A stretch of DNA of 64,000 nt from Allobranchiibius huperziae (GTDB lineage Bacteria; Actinomycetota; Actinomycetes; Actinomycetales; Dermatophilaceae), in NCBI RefSeq assembly GCF_013410455.1, contig NZ_JACCFW010000001.1:2992929-3056928 (forward strand). Reading direction: 5' to 3'. Both the position numbers and the translations under genes were made by a program. This document shows, piece after piece, positions 1 to 8,530 of this stretch (the first letter of the stretch is position 1; every line of letters begins with the position of its first letter). Below the pieces are notes generated by a model. That model was not told where the DNA came from. It ran no database searches and saw only the letters and a program-made list of their open reading frames with translations.

Positions 1-808
1 CGGCGTCGATCAGGGCGATGGCGACCGCGGCCCGGAACGGAGTACGGCCGGTCCCTCGCAACGCCACTGCGCCGAGGGCGCCGTTGGCGGCAAGTGCCGA
101 CCACGCGACGGGAGAGGGAGTTGCGTTGGGGCCCAGCACGATCGCCACCGAGGCGAGACCGAGCAGGCCGGTCGCCAGCTGTCGTCCGCGCTCCGCGCCC
201 AGCCGGTGCGGCAGACCGTGGACACCGGTGGCGTCGTCCTGCGCGAGATCCGGCAGGGCGTTGAGGATGTGAGCGCACACCCCGAGAGCAGCTGCCGGCG
301 CCGTGATCCATGCGGGCGAGCGACGCCGGTCGCCACCGGCCTGACTCACCACGGAGGGCAGCGCTCCGAACGCGACGGCGTACGGCGCCCACGACCAGGC
401 GGTGCTCTTCAGCCCCAGGTTGTAGGCATGGGCCGGGCCGACCCCGAGCGCGAGATGGGTCAGGGCACTGCGTCGGCCGAGGCTCGCTGAGGCGGCGACG
501 CATCCGAGGAGGGCGGTCGCCAACGCTCCTGCGACCACGGGCGCCCCGACCTCGCCGGTCGCCAGTGGTTTGTCGGCGCGCGCGACGGCGCGGTCACGTG
601 CGGCGTCGACCAGGTCGTTGCCCCAGCCGATCGACAGCTGGCCCAGGAAGACGGCCGCGGTGCTCGCGGCGATCTCGCGCGGACGCAGCCGGGCCGATGA
701 GCCGAGCAGCGCGGTCAGGGTGGTGACGGCGAGGCCGGGTCCGAGGTGGGCGGCACGCAGCAGGGGCAGCACAGTGTCTGGGGGTGTGACCCGAGACCGA
801 ACCGCCAT
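1..808 (-). CDS. UbiA-family prenyltransferase (3' end cut by window edge)
   Basis: Integral-membrane prenyltransferase that would join an isoprenoid chain to an acceptor. The reading frame opens with ATG at 808 and stays open to base 1, so the C-terminus lies outside the window. Seen: the first Asp-rich motif reads GNDLVDAARDRAVARADKP (the NDxxDxxxD signature of the UbiA family), and a second one reads LPDLAQDDATGVHGLPHRLG. Several hydrophobic stretches surround them, as expected for a multi-helix membrane enzyme. The family is well supported. The acceptor (menaquinone, heme, chlorophyll-like or other) cannot be told from the sequence. The start is the only plausible one near the downstream ABC gene, and no conspicuous RBS was noted. 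Confidence 0.85.
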   Translation of the reverse strand, partial: MAVRSRVTPPDTVLPLLRAAHLGPGLAVTTLTALLGSSARLRPREIAASTAAVFLGQLSIGWGNDLVDAARDRAVARADKPLATGEVGAPVVAGALATALLGCVAASASLGRRSALTHLALGVGPAHAYNLGLKSTAWSWAPYAVAFGALPSVVSQAGGDRRRSPAWITAPAAALGVCAHILNALPDLAQDDATGVHGLPHRLGAERGRQLATGLLGLASVAIVLGPNATPSPVAWSALAANGALGAVALRGTGRTPFRAAVAIALIDA

Positions 809-974
809 CTGTGCGTCCTTCCTGTCCGCAGGTGTTCACAGTAAGCCGCGAGCCCCCGGCATCTCGCACGGCCGCCCGACTCCCGGCATCGGTCGTCTCG
901 CCGACGGCCTGCAGATGCAGTACCCGCCCCGTGCTTCGCATAACGGACCGGGGACCTGCTTTGTCCCGCGGCGG

Positions 975-2861
975 TCAGCCCGCCGCGTCGATGAGGTCGT
1001 CCCTCGCCTGCTCGCCGGCCTCGGCGTCACGGACCAGCTCGGCGTACCGTCCGCCCTCGGCGAGCAGCTCCTCGTGCCTGCCGCGCTGCACGATCCGGCC
1101 GTGGTCCAGCACCACGATCTGGTCCGCGTGCCGCACGGTCGACAGCCGGTGGGCGATTGTCAGGGTCGTCCGTCCGACGCTCAGCTCGTCGAGAGCCTCC
1201 TGCACGGCTCGTTCGGTCGTGTTGTCCAAGGCGCTCGTGGCCTCGTCGAGCACCAGGATCGGCGGATTGCGAAGGATGGTGCGTGCCAGCGCGATCCGCT
1301 GTTTCTCTCCGCCGGAGAAGCGGTATCCCCGAGCGCCCACCACCGTGTCGTACCCGTCGGGAAGTGCTGCGATCAGCTCGTGCACCTGCGCGGCCCGGGC
1401 CGCCCGGACGAGGTCGGCGTCGGTGGCGTCGGGCTTGGCGTAGCGCAGGTTGTCCGCGATCGAGGCATGCAACAGATAGGTGTCCTGCGAGACCACACCG
1501 ACGGCGGAGGCGACGGCCGCGAGCGGCAGATCGCGTACGTCGTACCCGTCGATGAGCACGCGCCCGACGCTCGGGTCGTAGAGGCGCGAGACGAGCGCGG
1601 CAAGCGTGGACTTGCCGGAGCCGGTGCTGCCGACGACGGCCACTCGCGCACCGGCGGGCAACTGCAGGTCGATTTCCTGCAGTGCATCCTCGGACGAGCC
1701 GGGGTAACGGAAGCCGACCCCCTCGAACCGCACCTCGCCGCTCAGGGTCGACGCATGCATCGCGGCCGGCACGACCGGGTCGTCGATCTCGACGGGCGCG
1801 TCGAGGAACTCGAAGACCCTGCTGAAGAGCGCCATCGAGGTGGTGACCTGGATGCCCACGTTGAGCACACCCATCACCGGGCGGAAGAGCGAGGTCTGCA
1901 GCGCGGTGAAGGCGACGAGCGTGCCGATCGTCATCCCGCGGCCGGTGGCCGGCAGACCCGCGGCCAGATAGATGAACGCCGGGATCGCGGAGAAGATCAG
2001 TGCCATCGAGCCCATCCGCCAGCGGCCGGCCATCTGGGACTGCAGCTCCTGCTCGGTCAGCTCCTGCGAGATCTGGGTGAACCGTCGCGACAGCATCGGG
2101 CCGGAGCCCAGGGTCTTGGCCAGCTGTACGCCGGAGATCGACAGCGACTCCTCGATCTGGGTCTGCATGTCGGCCAGTGAGCGCTGCGCGCGGGTCTGGA
2201 TCGACCGGCGCAGCCGGGCGACGCGGCGGGTCAGGTAGATCGCCGGGGGCAGGATCACCAGGCTGATCAGGGACAGGCGCCACGACAGGGCGACCATCGC
2301 GACGGCGACACCGACGGTGGTCGTGACGTTGGTGGCGATCGAGGTGGCGGTATCGGTGACGACCGACTGCATCGCGTTGACGTCGTTGGTGATCCGCGAC
2401 TGCAGCTCCCCACCGCGGGTGCGGGTGAAGAAGCCCAGCGGCAGCCGTTGCAGGTGGGTGAAGAGCCGGGTCCGCAGGGTGTGCATCACCTGCTGGCCGA
2501 TACGAGTGGACACGTACGTCTGCACCACCCCGAGCAGCTGGGTCACCGCGGTGATCCCCAGCATCGCCCCGACGAGCAGGACGAGCAGCCGCACGTTCTG
2601 CTGCGGGATCGCAGTGTCGATCAGGGCGCGCAGGATGAACGGCCCGGCCAGTCCGAGCAGCGCGCTGATCACGATGATCGAGGTGACGCCGAGCAGGGGA
2701 CGGCGGTACGGCGCGAAGAGGCCGAGCACCCTGCGGGCGCCGACCGGGTAGTCCTGCAACTGCGCGGTGTCGGCGGCGCTGACCTGCAGGGACGCGCGCT
2801 GGCCGGGTCCGGGGCGACCGGTCATGCCGGTGCGGGTACGAGCTGTGGTGGGTGTCGTCAT
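975..2861 (-). CDS. ABC exporter, fused permease and ATPase (MsbA/MDR type)
   Basis: Half-transporter of 628 residues that would work as a homodimer to export lipids or drugs. The N-terminal half has six hydrophobic segments beginning near residue 55 (an ABC exporter membrane domain). The C-terminal half is a complete ATPase: Walker A GSTGSGKST, signature FSGGEKQR, Walker B ILVLDEATSALD and the switch histidine in TIAHRLSTVRHADQ. The gene is divergent from a MarR-family regulator 91 bp away, with a long dyad between them, so repression by that regulator is likely. Substrate is unknown; a multidrug-type exporter is inferred from the MarR pairing. ATG at 2861 is the first in-frame start after the operator region. 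Confidence 0.9.
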   Translation of the reverse strand: MTTPTTARTRTGMTGRPGPGQRASLQVSAADTAQLQDYPVGARRVLGLFAPYRRPLLGVTSIIVISALLGLAGPFILRALIDTAIPQQNVRLLVLLVGAMLGITAVTQLLGVVQTYVSTRIGQQVMHTLRTRLFTHLQRLPLGFFTRTRGGELQSRITNDVNAMQSVVTDTATSIATNVTTTVGVAVAMVALSWRLSLISLVILPPAIYLTRRVARLRRSIQTRAQRSLADMQTQIEESLSISGVQLAKTLGSGPMLSRRFTQISQELTEQELQSQMAGRWRMGSMALIFSAIPAFIYLAAGLPATGRGMTIGTLVAFTALQTSLFRPVMGVLNVGIQVTTSMALFSRVFEFLDAPVEIDDPVVPAAMHASTLSGEVRFEGVGFRYPGSSEDALQEIDLQLPAGARVAVVGSTGSGKSTLAALVSRLYDPSVGRVLIDGYDVRDLPLAAVASAVGVVSQDTYLLHASIADNLRYAKPDATDADLVRAARAAQVHELIAALPDGYDTVVGARGYRFSGGEKQRIALARTILRNPPILVLDEATSALDNTTERAVQEALDELSVGRTTLTIAHRLSTVRHADQIVVLDHGRIVQRGRHEELLAEGGRYAELVRDAEAGEQARDDLIDAAG

Positions 2862-2898
2862 ACGACCCTCCTTCCGATGGGGAGGCGACTCGTCCTAT

Positions 2899-2933
2899 TG
2901 CTGAGGTTACCTCACAATGAAGTAACAACAGCA
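2899..2933. promoter_or_regulatory. Probable MarR operator, 35-bp interrupted dyad
   Basis: Between the divergent exporter and marR genes lies an interrupted inverted repeat centred on 2916. It reads TGCTG, 2 nt, GTTAC, 1 nt, TCA, 3 nt, then the mirror TGA, GTAAC and CAGCA with the same spacings. Thirteen of 17 half-site positions pair. Inside it is a second short palindrome, TGAGGTTACCTCA (2902-2914). Position and symmetry fit an operator shared by both genes. Binding by the adjacent MarR protein is inference. Confidence 0.65.
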
Positions 2934-2952
2934 TTCGGCGTAGCATTCCCGG

Positions 2953-3408
2953 ATGACGACGGACGCGGCGGGACTCGGGGAACTGGTGCTGCGCACCGCC
3001 CGCGTGCTGCGACGGGCGCACAGGGAGGCGCTCGGTCCGTACGGTCTCTCACCCCACCAGTCCCGCGCGATGGGCGTCATCGTGCGGTCGGGCACGGAGG
3101 ACGGCGAGGGCCTGCGCCTGTCCGACCTGGCGGCACAACTCGGCATCGCGCCTCGGTCGGCGACCGACGTGGTGGATGCCCTGGAGGAGCACGGCCTCGT
3201 CGAACGCAGCCCGAGCGCGCAGGACCGCCGTGCCGTCGACATCCGCCTCACGCCCGCCGGCAGGGCCTTGCGCCGCACGCTCGACCGCGCCCGCACGACG
3301 GTCAGCGACGAGCACTTCGCGTCGCTGACGGCGCCGGAGCGCGCCACTCTGGCCCGGTTGCTGCAGGCCGCGCTCGACGACACCGCCCGGCGCGACGCGG
3401 ACGCCTGA
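2953..3408 (+). CDS. MarR-family transcriptional regulator
   Basis: Cytoplasmic winged-helix repressor of 151 residues, the normal length for the family. The DNA-binding part is visible around residues 55-100: LRLSDLAAQLGIAP, then ATDVVDALEEHGLVER as the recognition helix, then the wing SAQDRRAVDIRLTPAGR. The flanking helices would form the dimer interface. It is divergent from an ABC exporter with a strong dyad between the two genes, the usual arrangement for a repressor of an efflux pump that also controls itself. The inducing ligand is unknown. ATG at 2953 follows directly on the operator region. Confidence 0.88.
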   Translation: MTTDAAGLGELVLRTARVLRRAHREALGPYGLSPHQSRAMGVIVRSGTEDGEGLRLSDLAAQLGIAPRSATDVVDALEEHGLVERSPSAQDRRAVDIRLTPAGRALRRTLDRARTTVSDEHFASLTAPERATLARLLQAALDDTARRDADA

Positions 3409-3557
3409 CGGCCCGTCGTACGGCGGATCGACCCCACCTGCGGGATGACGCCGAGCGTGTCGCGCTGTTCAGCCCCCACCACGCCACCGGGAGCCCTACG
3501 ATCTGGCTCACGCCGGCGCTCACAGGGGGCGAAGCCGACAAGAGAGCCGAGTCACCC

Positions 3558-4364
3558 ATGATCCGTCGCATCGCCATCGCCACCGTTCCAGCCATCGCGG
3601 CGCTGGGTGTCTCCCTCGCCGCTCCTGCGGGCGCTGCCGGGGCGCGTCCTTCCGTGCCGAGTCCTTCGGTCCGGTCACACCTGCACAGCCACAAGGCGTC
3701 CGGTCAATCCCCGTACGGCACCTGCCGCCTCGTCGTCCCCGCCACCGCGCGCGTCGTGCGGCCGGGTACCGCGGTGCCCGTCCGGGTCACCGGCGGGTGC
3801 GCCCTGCACGCCGACTCCAGCACGCTTGCAGGCTGGTATGTCGGCGCGTCCGACAACCCGAGCGACTACATCTTCTTCGACTTCTCCAACCGGGCCACCT
3901 GGGAGCTGTACTCCTTCACGCCGCTCGGCACTCGCACCTGGCGGGGCGACGGGGCCCTCGACGCCGACGCCGCGTCCGCGCCCGGCGAGGGGTCCGACCC
4001 GACCTCGGGGGGCAGCTCCGGCGACGACGCGGGCTACGCGCAGAACGCTCCCCGTACGACGGTCAAGGTCGGGTCCTGGGCCGGGCTGTCGACGAGCCGC
4101 AAGGGCAACACGGTGACGCTGCGCACCCGAGTGATCCGCTACTCCACCGGCCGCGACGAGAACATCCCCTGGGCCGGCCAGGTCGGCGTCATCCAGTACC
4201 GCGCGTCCGGTGCGACGAAGTGGACCGCGTTGAAGAATGTCCGGAGCAACGCGGCCGGCGTCGCGTCGTACTCCTACGCCTCGTCGGCCCCCCGCGACTA
4301 TCGCGTGGTGTACGGCGAGGCGCAGTACGTGTGGGGCACCACCAGTCCCACCTCGCACCGGTGA
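3558..4364 (+). CDS. Secreted protein of unknown function
   Basis: 268 residues starting at ATG 3558. Residues 1-27 form a Sec signal peptide (Arg-Arg, a hydrophobic core, cleavage near AGA). The mature part is rich in Ser, Thr and aromatic residues, with beta-strand-like patterns and two nearby cysteines (GTCRLVV, GGCALH) that could form a disulfide. The C-terminal third (YRASGATKWTALKNVRSN...) resembles the Ig-like or fibronectin-like folds common in actinobacterial secreted proteins. I do not recognise a family. It is followed after 67 bp by another secreted protein on the same strand, so the two may be co-expressed. Longer in-frame extensions upstream lack a signal peptide and were not used. 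Confidence 0.7.
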   Translation: MIRRIAIATVPAIAALGVSLAAPAGAAGARPSVPSPSVRSHLHSHKASGQSPYGTCRLVVPATARVVRPGTAVPVRVTGGCALHADSSTLAGWYVGASDNPSDYIFFDFSNRATWELYSFTPLGTRTWRGDGALDADAASAPGEGSDPTSGGSSGDDAGYAQNAPRTTVKVGSWAGLSTSRKGNTVTLRTRVIRYSTGRDENIPWAGQVGVIQYRASGATKWTALKNVRSNAAGVASYSYASSAPRDYRVVYGEAQYVWGTTSPTSHR

Positions 4365-4431
4365 CGACCATCTCGGTCGTCCACAGCCGTCACCCGGGCC
4401 CCGCGGCCCACTACCCAGGAGGAACACATCG

Positions 4432-5211
4432 ATGAAGAAGGCATGGGGAGCGGCCCTCGCCGTCGTGGCGGCCGGCAGTGCGCTCACCGGGTGGGGAGGC
4501 TCACCGGTCCGTGCGTCGGCGGCCACCGAGAAGAACTCGGTCTACTACCACGGCACGACCCGAGAGGCTCAGTTCACCAGCCGCGCCACCTGTGACGCGC
4601 ACGCCCGGGCCGAAGTGAAGCTCGTGCAGGCCCACCCATCGCAGGCCGTGGTGATCCCCGCGGCGTCCGCACCCGGCGTCACCGGGCCGGAGCTGCGCAC
4701 GTCGTGCTATCCCGTTGCCTCCGGACACTGGTCCTACCTCATCGCCTACTTCGCCAAGAACGGGGTGCCGCTCTCGAAGTACGACCACTATGTGAACCTC
4801 GACAACCGCTTCGACCCCGGCTTCCCGCAGGACGACGAACGCGTCTACCTCTACGAGCACACGGCCATCCACCCTGCCGCGTACTGGAGCGTCGCGACGT
4901 GCAACAAGTACGCGAACGGCACGGCGTCGACTGTGCGCTCGCGCGCGTCGCTGCGGCTGCTCTTCGCGCAAGAATGCTCCTCCGGGCATGGCGTCGTGGG
5001 GTACAGCGTCTTCTACTCCGCCCCCGCGCTGGGGATGGCCGCCGTCCGCGGTGACACCGTCCAACTGGTCGGCACCACCGTCAACAATTCGTTCGCCATG
5101 ATGGACGCCCTCGGTTACGACTACACCTACCTGTCCGGTCCGATCGGGCTCGTCTCGGCCTCGACACATCAGGCCGCTCTGCGCGCCCGGCTGCAGACCG
5201 CGCGCGGCTGA
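4432..5211 (+). CDS. Secreted protein of unknown function
   Basis: 259 residues; ATG 4432 is preceded by a strong AGGAGG ribosome site about 10 nt upstream, which fixes the start. The N-terminus (MKKAWGAALAVVAAGSALTG) is a signal peptide with cleavage near residue 31. The mature part has four or more cysteines, is rich in Tyr and His, and shows no catalytic motif I recognise. It follows a secreted-protein gene on the same strand and ends just before a strong bidirectional terminator. Function unknown; an exported structural or enzymatic role would be guesswork. Confidence 0.7.
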   Translation: MKKAWGAALAVVAAGSALTGWGGSPVRASAATEKNSVYYHGTTREAQFTSRATCDAHARAEVKLVQAHPSQAVVIPAASAPGVTGPELRTSCYPVASGHWSYLIAYFAKNGVPLSKYDHYVNLDNRFDPGFPQDDERVYLYEHTAIHPAAYWSVATCNKYANGTASTVRSRASLRLLFAQECSSGHGVVGYSVFYSAPALGMAAVRGDTVQLVGTTVNNSFAMMDALGYDYTYLSGPIGLVSASTHQAALRARLQTARG

Positions 5212-5214
5212 CCT

Positions 5215-5241
5215 CGACCCGGCGGCCACGTCGCCGGGTCG
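5215..5241. terminator. Bidirectional hairpin terminator
   Basis: Perfect 10-bp arms (CGACCCGGCG at 5215-5224 and CGCCGGGTCG at 5232-5241) around a 7-nt loop. It fills the 31-bp gap between a rightward gene ending at 5211 and a leftward gene ending at 5243, so it can serve both. No T tract. Confidence 0.65.
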
Positions 5242-5242
5242 C

Positions 5243-5935
5243 TCAGGCGCGCGGGTGGTAGCGATGCTCGGGCCTGCCGGCGGCGCCGTACTTCAGTCGT
5301 AGCTGCACGAGACCCTGCTGTTCGAGGTAGTTGAGGTAGCGCTGGGCCGTGGCGCGACTGATCCCGACCTCGCCCGCGACCTCGGCGGCCGACACGTCAC
5401 CGGTCGTGGACCGGACGACGTTGCGGACCAGCTCCAGCGTCGGCGCGGAGTGTCCCTTCGCGGGGCGGGGCATCGGCGAGGGCGTCGCGCGGAGCATCCC
5501 GAACAGTTCGTCGACCTCGGACTGCGCCGGCTCGCCCGGCAGACCGGCGAGGCGGTGACGCAGCTGCCGGTACGCCGTGAGCCGCTCGATCAGCAGACTG
5601 AAGTCGAACGGCTTCACCAGATAGTGCACCGCTCCCAGCTGCATCGCCGCCCGGACGGAGGCGATCTCGCGCGCCGCGGTGATGACGATGACGGCGGGAG
5701 GATCGGGCTCGTCGAGCAGGGTACGCAGCACGTCCAACCCGTTCCCGTCGGGCAGGTAGACATCCATGAGCACCAGATCCGGGCGCAGTGTCCGGACCTG
5801 GTCCACCGCCTGCGCGGCGGTGTGCGCCTTTCCGACGACCTGATACCCCGGGACGCGCTGGACGAGGGCGCCGTGGATGTCGGCGACACGGAAGTCGTCG
5901 TCGACGATGACCACACCGAGCACGTCCTCGCTCAT
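5243..5935 (-). CDS. CitB/DcuR-type response regulator
   Basis: 230 residues. The receiver domain (about 8-120) has the acidic pocket Asp12-14, the phosphoacceptor Asp58 (LVLMD), Thr86 and Lys108 (YLVKPF). The C-terminal half (about 165-230) is a winged HTH of the CitB/DpiA kind: VSAAEVAGEVGISRATAQRY, then LNYLEQQGLV. Its start overlaps the stop of the sensor kinase gene by 4 bp (ATGA), so the two are translated together. With the divergent ABC importer it probably forms one regulatory unit: a sensed organic acid or related solute controlling its own uptake. The target genes are inferred from position. Confidence 0.9.
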   Translation of the reverse strand: MSEDVLGVVIVDDDFRVADIHGALVQRVPGYQVVGKAHTAAQAVDQVRTLRPDLVLMDVYLPDGNGLDVLRTLLDEPDPPAVIVITAAREIASVRAAMQLGAVHYLVKPFDFSLLIERLTAYRQLRHRLAGLPGEPAQSEVDELFGMLRATPSPMPRPAKGHSAPTLELVRNVVRSTTGDVSAAEVAGEVGISRATAQRYLNYLEQQGLVQLRLKYGAAGRPEHRYHPRA

Positions 5936-7533
5936 TCGGGCGCACCGCTGCCGATGGGCACGGACGGGGAAGCGATCGGCAGCCGCACGGTGAAGCGGGC
6001 GCCGGGGCCACCGGAGACGACGGTCGAACCGCCCAGCTTGGTCACGAGCCGTTCGACCAGCGCGAGGCCGAGCCCGCGGGGACGGGCGCCGGCCTGCTCG
6101 TTGGTGCTGTAGCCGTCACGGAAGATCATCCGCTCGCTCCCGGCGGGGATGCCGGGACCGTTGTCGGCGACGGTGATCGTCACCTCGCTCTCGTCCTCGA
6201 CGATCGCGACCACCACTCTGCGCGGCGCGGGCACCGTGCCGAGCGCGGCGAACGCGTTGTCGATCAGGTTGCCGAGGATGCTGGTGAGCGCCTGCACCTT
6301 GTCGGGCGATTCGCCGAGCCAGGTCTCCGGGGCGATCACCAGCTCGATGCCGCGCTCGCTGGCCTCCGCCGCCTTTCCCAGGAGGAGTCCGACGACCTGC
6401 GGCGCCTCGATGTGCGTGCGCAGCGTGTTGTCGAACTCCGCCCCGGTCCCCTGGATCTGCAGGACGTAGTCGAGCGCCTCGTCGGAGTACCCCAGCTGCA
6501 GCAGTCCGGCGACGGCGTGCAGCCGGTTCGCGAACTCGTGTTGCTGAGCGCGCAGGGAGTCGGTCAGGCCGCGCTCACCGTCCAGCTCGCTGCGCAGGCC
6601 GGCCACCTCGGTGCGATCTCGCAGCGTCACGATCGAGCCGTGCGGGCGCCCGGCCACCGTGACGGGCATCCGGTTGATCACCAGGATCACGTCGTCGGTG
6701 AGGACGATGTCGTCCCCTTTGGTGTCCCTCCCGGCGAGCGCATCACGCAGGCGCCCCTCGGGCAGTACGTCGTTGAGGTGCTCCCCCACCGCGCTCACCT
6801 GGACGCCCAGCAACCGCTGCGCCTCGTCGTTCACGACGCTGACGCGGTCACGCCGGTCGAAGGCGATGACGCCTTCGCGCACACCGTGCAGCATGCCCTC
6901 GCGCTCCTGCAGCAGCTGGGAGATCTCGTCGAGTTCCAGCCCGAACGTCCGGCGTTTGAGGTGCGCCGCGAGACCGAATGACGCGATCGTGCCGAAGGCG
7001 AGCGCGATTGCGAACCACGTTGCGTACGAGGGGAGTTCCTGACGCAGCGCACTCGAGACCGAGCTCTCCCTGATGCCCACGGACACCTCGCCGACCATCC
7101 GGCCGTCGAGCCCGTAGAGCGGCGCTTTGCCGTTCGCCGAACGGCCCGTGCTCCCGTTGTCCGCACCCAGATGGACACGGCCGTCCGACGTGACGATCGG
7201 CTCCGTCACCGGCTGTCCGATCAGCGCCGGATCCGGATGTGAGTGACGCACCCGATGCATGTCGATGACCACGACGTACGACGCGTGGGTCTCGCGGCCG
7301 ATGGACATCGCGATCGTCTGGATCGTCGTGGCACAGCCCGGCGCGTCGTGCTCCATGCAGCTGCGGATCGACGGCACCCCCGACACCGTGGAGGCGATCG
7401 AGGCCGCGCGCGCCTCGTACTCCCTGTCGAGGTGGCCGCGCTCCACGTGTGCGAACAGCACGAAGCCGACCCCGATGGTCGCAGCCAGGATGACCAGCTG
7501 AGCCATCAGGATCTGGCTGGAGAGCCTGCGCAT
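5932..7533 (-). CDS. CitA/DcuS-type sensor histidine kinase
   Basis: 533 residues from ATG 7533; an in-frame GTG at 7545 is the alternative. Two membrane helices (about 7-28 and 170-190) bracket an extracellular PAS-like sensor of about 135 residues containing RHSHPDPALIGQP, close to the conserved ligand-binding segment of CitA/DcuS. A cytoplasmic PAS (about 205-310) follows. The phosphoacceptor His332 sits in QHEFANRLHAVAGLLQLG, typical of this family rather than of HisKA. The ATPase domain has NLIDNAFAAL and DNGPGIP. Family members sense citrate, C4-dicarboxylates or similar acids. A CRP-like site lies directly upstream. The gene is translationally coupled to the response regulator. Confidence 0.9.
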   Translation of the reverse strand: MRRLSSQILMAQLVILAATIGVGFVLFAHVERGHLDREYEARAASIASTVSGVPSIRSCMEHDAPGCATTIQTIAMSIGRETHASYVVVIDMHRVRHSHPDPALIGQPVTEPIVTSDGRVHLGADNGSTGRSANGKAPLYGLDGRMVGEVSVGIRESSVSSALRQELPSYATWFAIALAFGTIASFGLAAHLKRRTFGLELDEISQLLQEREGMLHGVREGVIAFDRRDRVSVVNDEAQRLLGVQVSAVGEHLNDVLPEGRLRDALAGRDTKGDDIVLTDDVILVINRMPVTVAGRPHGSIVTLRDRTEVAGLRSELDGERGLTDSLRAQQHEFANRLHAVAGLLQLGYSDEALDYVLQIQGTGAEFDNTLRTHIEAPQVVGLLLGKAAEASERGIELVIAPETWLGESPDKVQALTSILGNLIDNAFAALGTVPAPRRVVVAIVEDESEVTITVADNGPGIPAGSERMIFRDGYSTNEQAGARPRGLGLALVERLVTKLGGSTVVSGGPGARFTVRLPIASPSVPIGSGAPE

Positions 7534-7553
7534 CCGGGACCGCACGCCGTCAT

Positions 7554-7569
7554 TGTGACCTCGGTCACG
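7554..7569. promoter_or_regulatory. CRP-like site next to the sensor kinase start
   Basis: TGTGACCTCGGTCACG matches the CRP/GlxR consensus TGTGA-N6-TCACA at nine of ten defined bases. It lies 9-21 bp upstream of the possible starts of the leftward kinase gene. A near-identical site lies 90 bp away beside the divergent transporter. Factor identity is inference. Confidence 0.5.
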
Positions 7570-7643
7570 CCCCGCGACAAGCTGGGTGCGCACAATGCGC
7601 AAAACCCTTGAATACGAAGGTTTATAGGGGATTCGACCACAAC

Positions 7644-7659
7644 CGTGACCTGGCTCACA
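7644..7659. promoter_or_regulatory. CRP-like site upstream of the ABC importer
   Basis: CGTGACCTGGCTCACA matches TGTGA-N6-TCACA at nine of ten defined bases. It lies 56 bp before the ATPase gene start and shares GTGACCT with the site at 7554. The two together bracket the divergent promoter region (7546-7714). Confidence 0.5.
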
Positions 7660-7714
7660 CCGCCTCCGTACGTTCTGCCCAGCACCTCCACCGGCAGAAC
7701 GAAAGGAGCCGCCC

Positions 7715-8530
7715 ATGACAGCCGACGACGCGGCGCGTATCGAGATCTCAGGTCTGACCAAACGCTTCCTCACCCCCAAGGGCGAGGCCTTCACCGCCAT
7801 CCACGACGTCAGCCTCGTGATCGAACCGGGGCAGTTCTGCGCGATCGTCGGCCCGACGGGGTGCGGCAAGTCGACCACGTTGGGCCAGGTCTCCGGACTC
7901 GAGCGCCCGAGCGCGGGGACGGTCAAGGTCGGCGGCAAGGTCGTGAACGGCGTGACCCAGGGCGTCAGCTTCATGTTCCAGGCCGACGCGCTCTTCCCGT
8001 GGAAGACGGTGCTCGCCAACGTGATGACCGGGCCCACCCTGCGCGGGATGGGCAAGAAGGAGGCCGTCTCGCTCGCCCGCGACTGGCTGCGACGGGTGGG
8101 ACTGTCCGGTTTCGAGGACCGCTACCCCCATCAGCTCTCCGGCGGCATGCGCAAGCGGGTCGGGATGGCCGCGGCCCTGATCAACGAGCCGAAGATCCTG
8201 CTGATGGACGAGCCGTTCGGTGCGCTGGACGTGCAGACCAAAGCCATCATGCAGACCGAACTGCTCGGGCTGTGGGAGCAGTCGCGTCCCTCGGTGCTTT
8301 TCATCACCCACGATCTGGACGAGGCCGTCGCCCTGTCCGATCGGGTCCTGATCATGACCAGCAGCCCGGGGTCCATCAAGCAGTCGTTCGACATCGATCT
8401 ACCCCGCCCGCGGGGGGACGTGCAGACCATCCGCCATGAGCGGCGATTCCTCGAACTGCAGGACCGCATCTGGTCGTCACTGAAGGACGAGGTCCAGCGG
8501 GCCTACGCCCAGACGGCAGGTGCGGCATGA
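7715..8530 (+). CDS. NitT/TauT-type ABC importer, ATP-binding subunit
   Basis: 271 residues. Walker A is GPTGCGKST, the Q-loop is in MFQADALFPW, the signature is LSGGMRKRVGMA (a variant with Met-Arg-Lys, common in SsuB/TauB-like subunits) and Walker B is ILLMDEPFGALD. A strong GAAAGGAG ribosome site precedes ATG 7715. It is the first gene of a three-gene importer operon and its stop overlaps the permease start by 4 bp. The family imports nitrate, taurine, alkanesulfonates, aromatic acids or pyrimidine precursors. The substrate here is unknown, although the divergent CitA-type sensor favours an organic acid. Confidence 0.9.
   Translation: MTADDAARIEISGLTKRFLTPKGEAFTAIHDVSLVIEPGQFCAIVGPTGCGKSTTLGQVSGLERPSAGTVKVGGKVVNGVTQGVSFMFQADALFPWKTVLANVMTGPTLRGMGKKEAVSLARDWLRRVGLSGFEDRYPHQLSGGMRKRVGMAAALINEPKILLMDEPFGALDVQTKAIMQTELLGLWEQSRPSVLFITHDLDEAVALSDRVLIMTSSPGSIKQSFDIDLPRPRGDVQTIRHERRFLELQDRIWSSLKDEVQRAYAQTAGAA

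Noticed and set aside
1027-3021. Long alternative frame overlapping the ABC exporter
   Set aside because: It is antiparallel-frame noise; the exporter frame has complete ATPase motifs.
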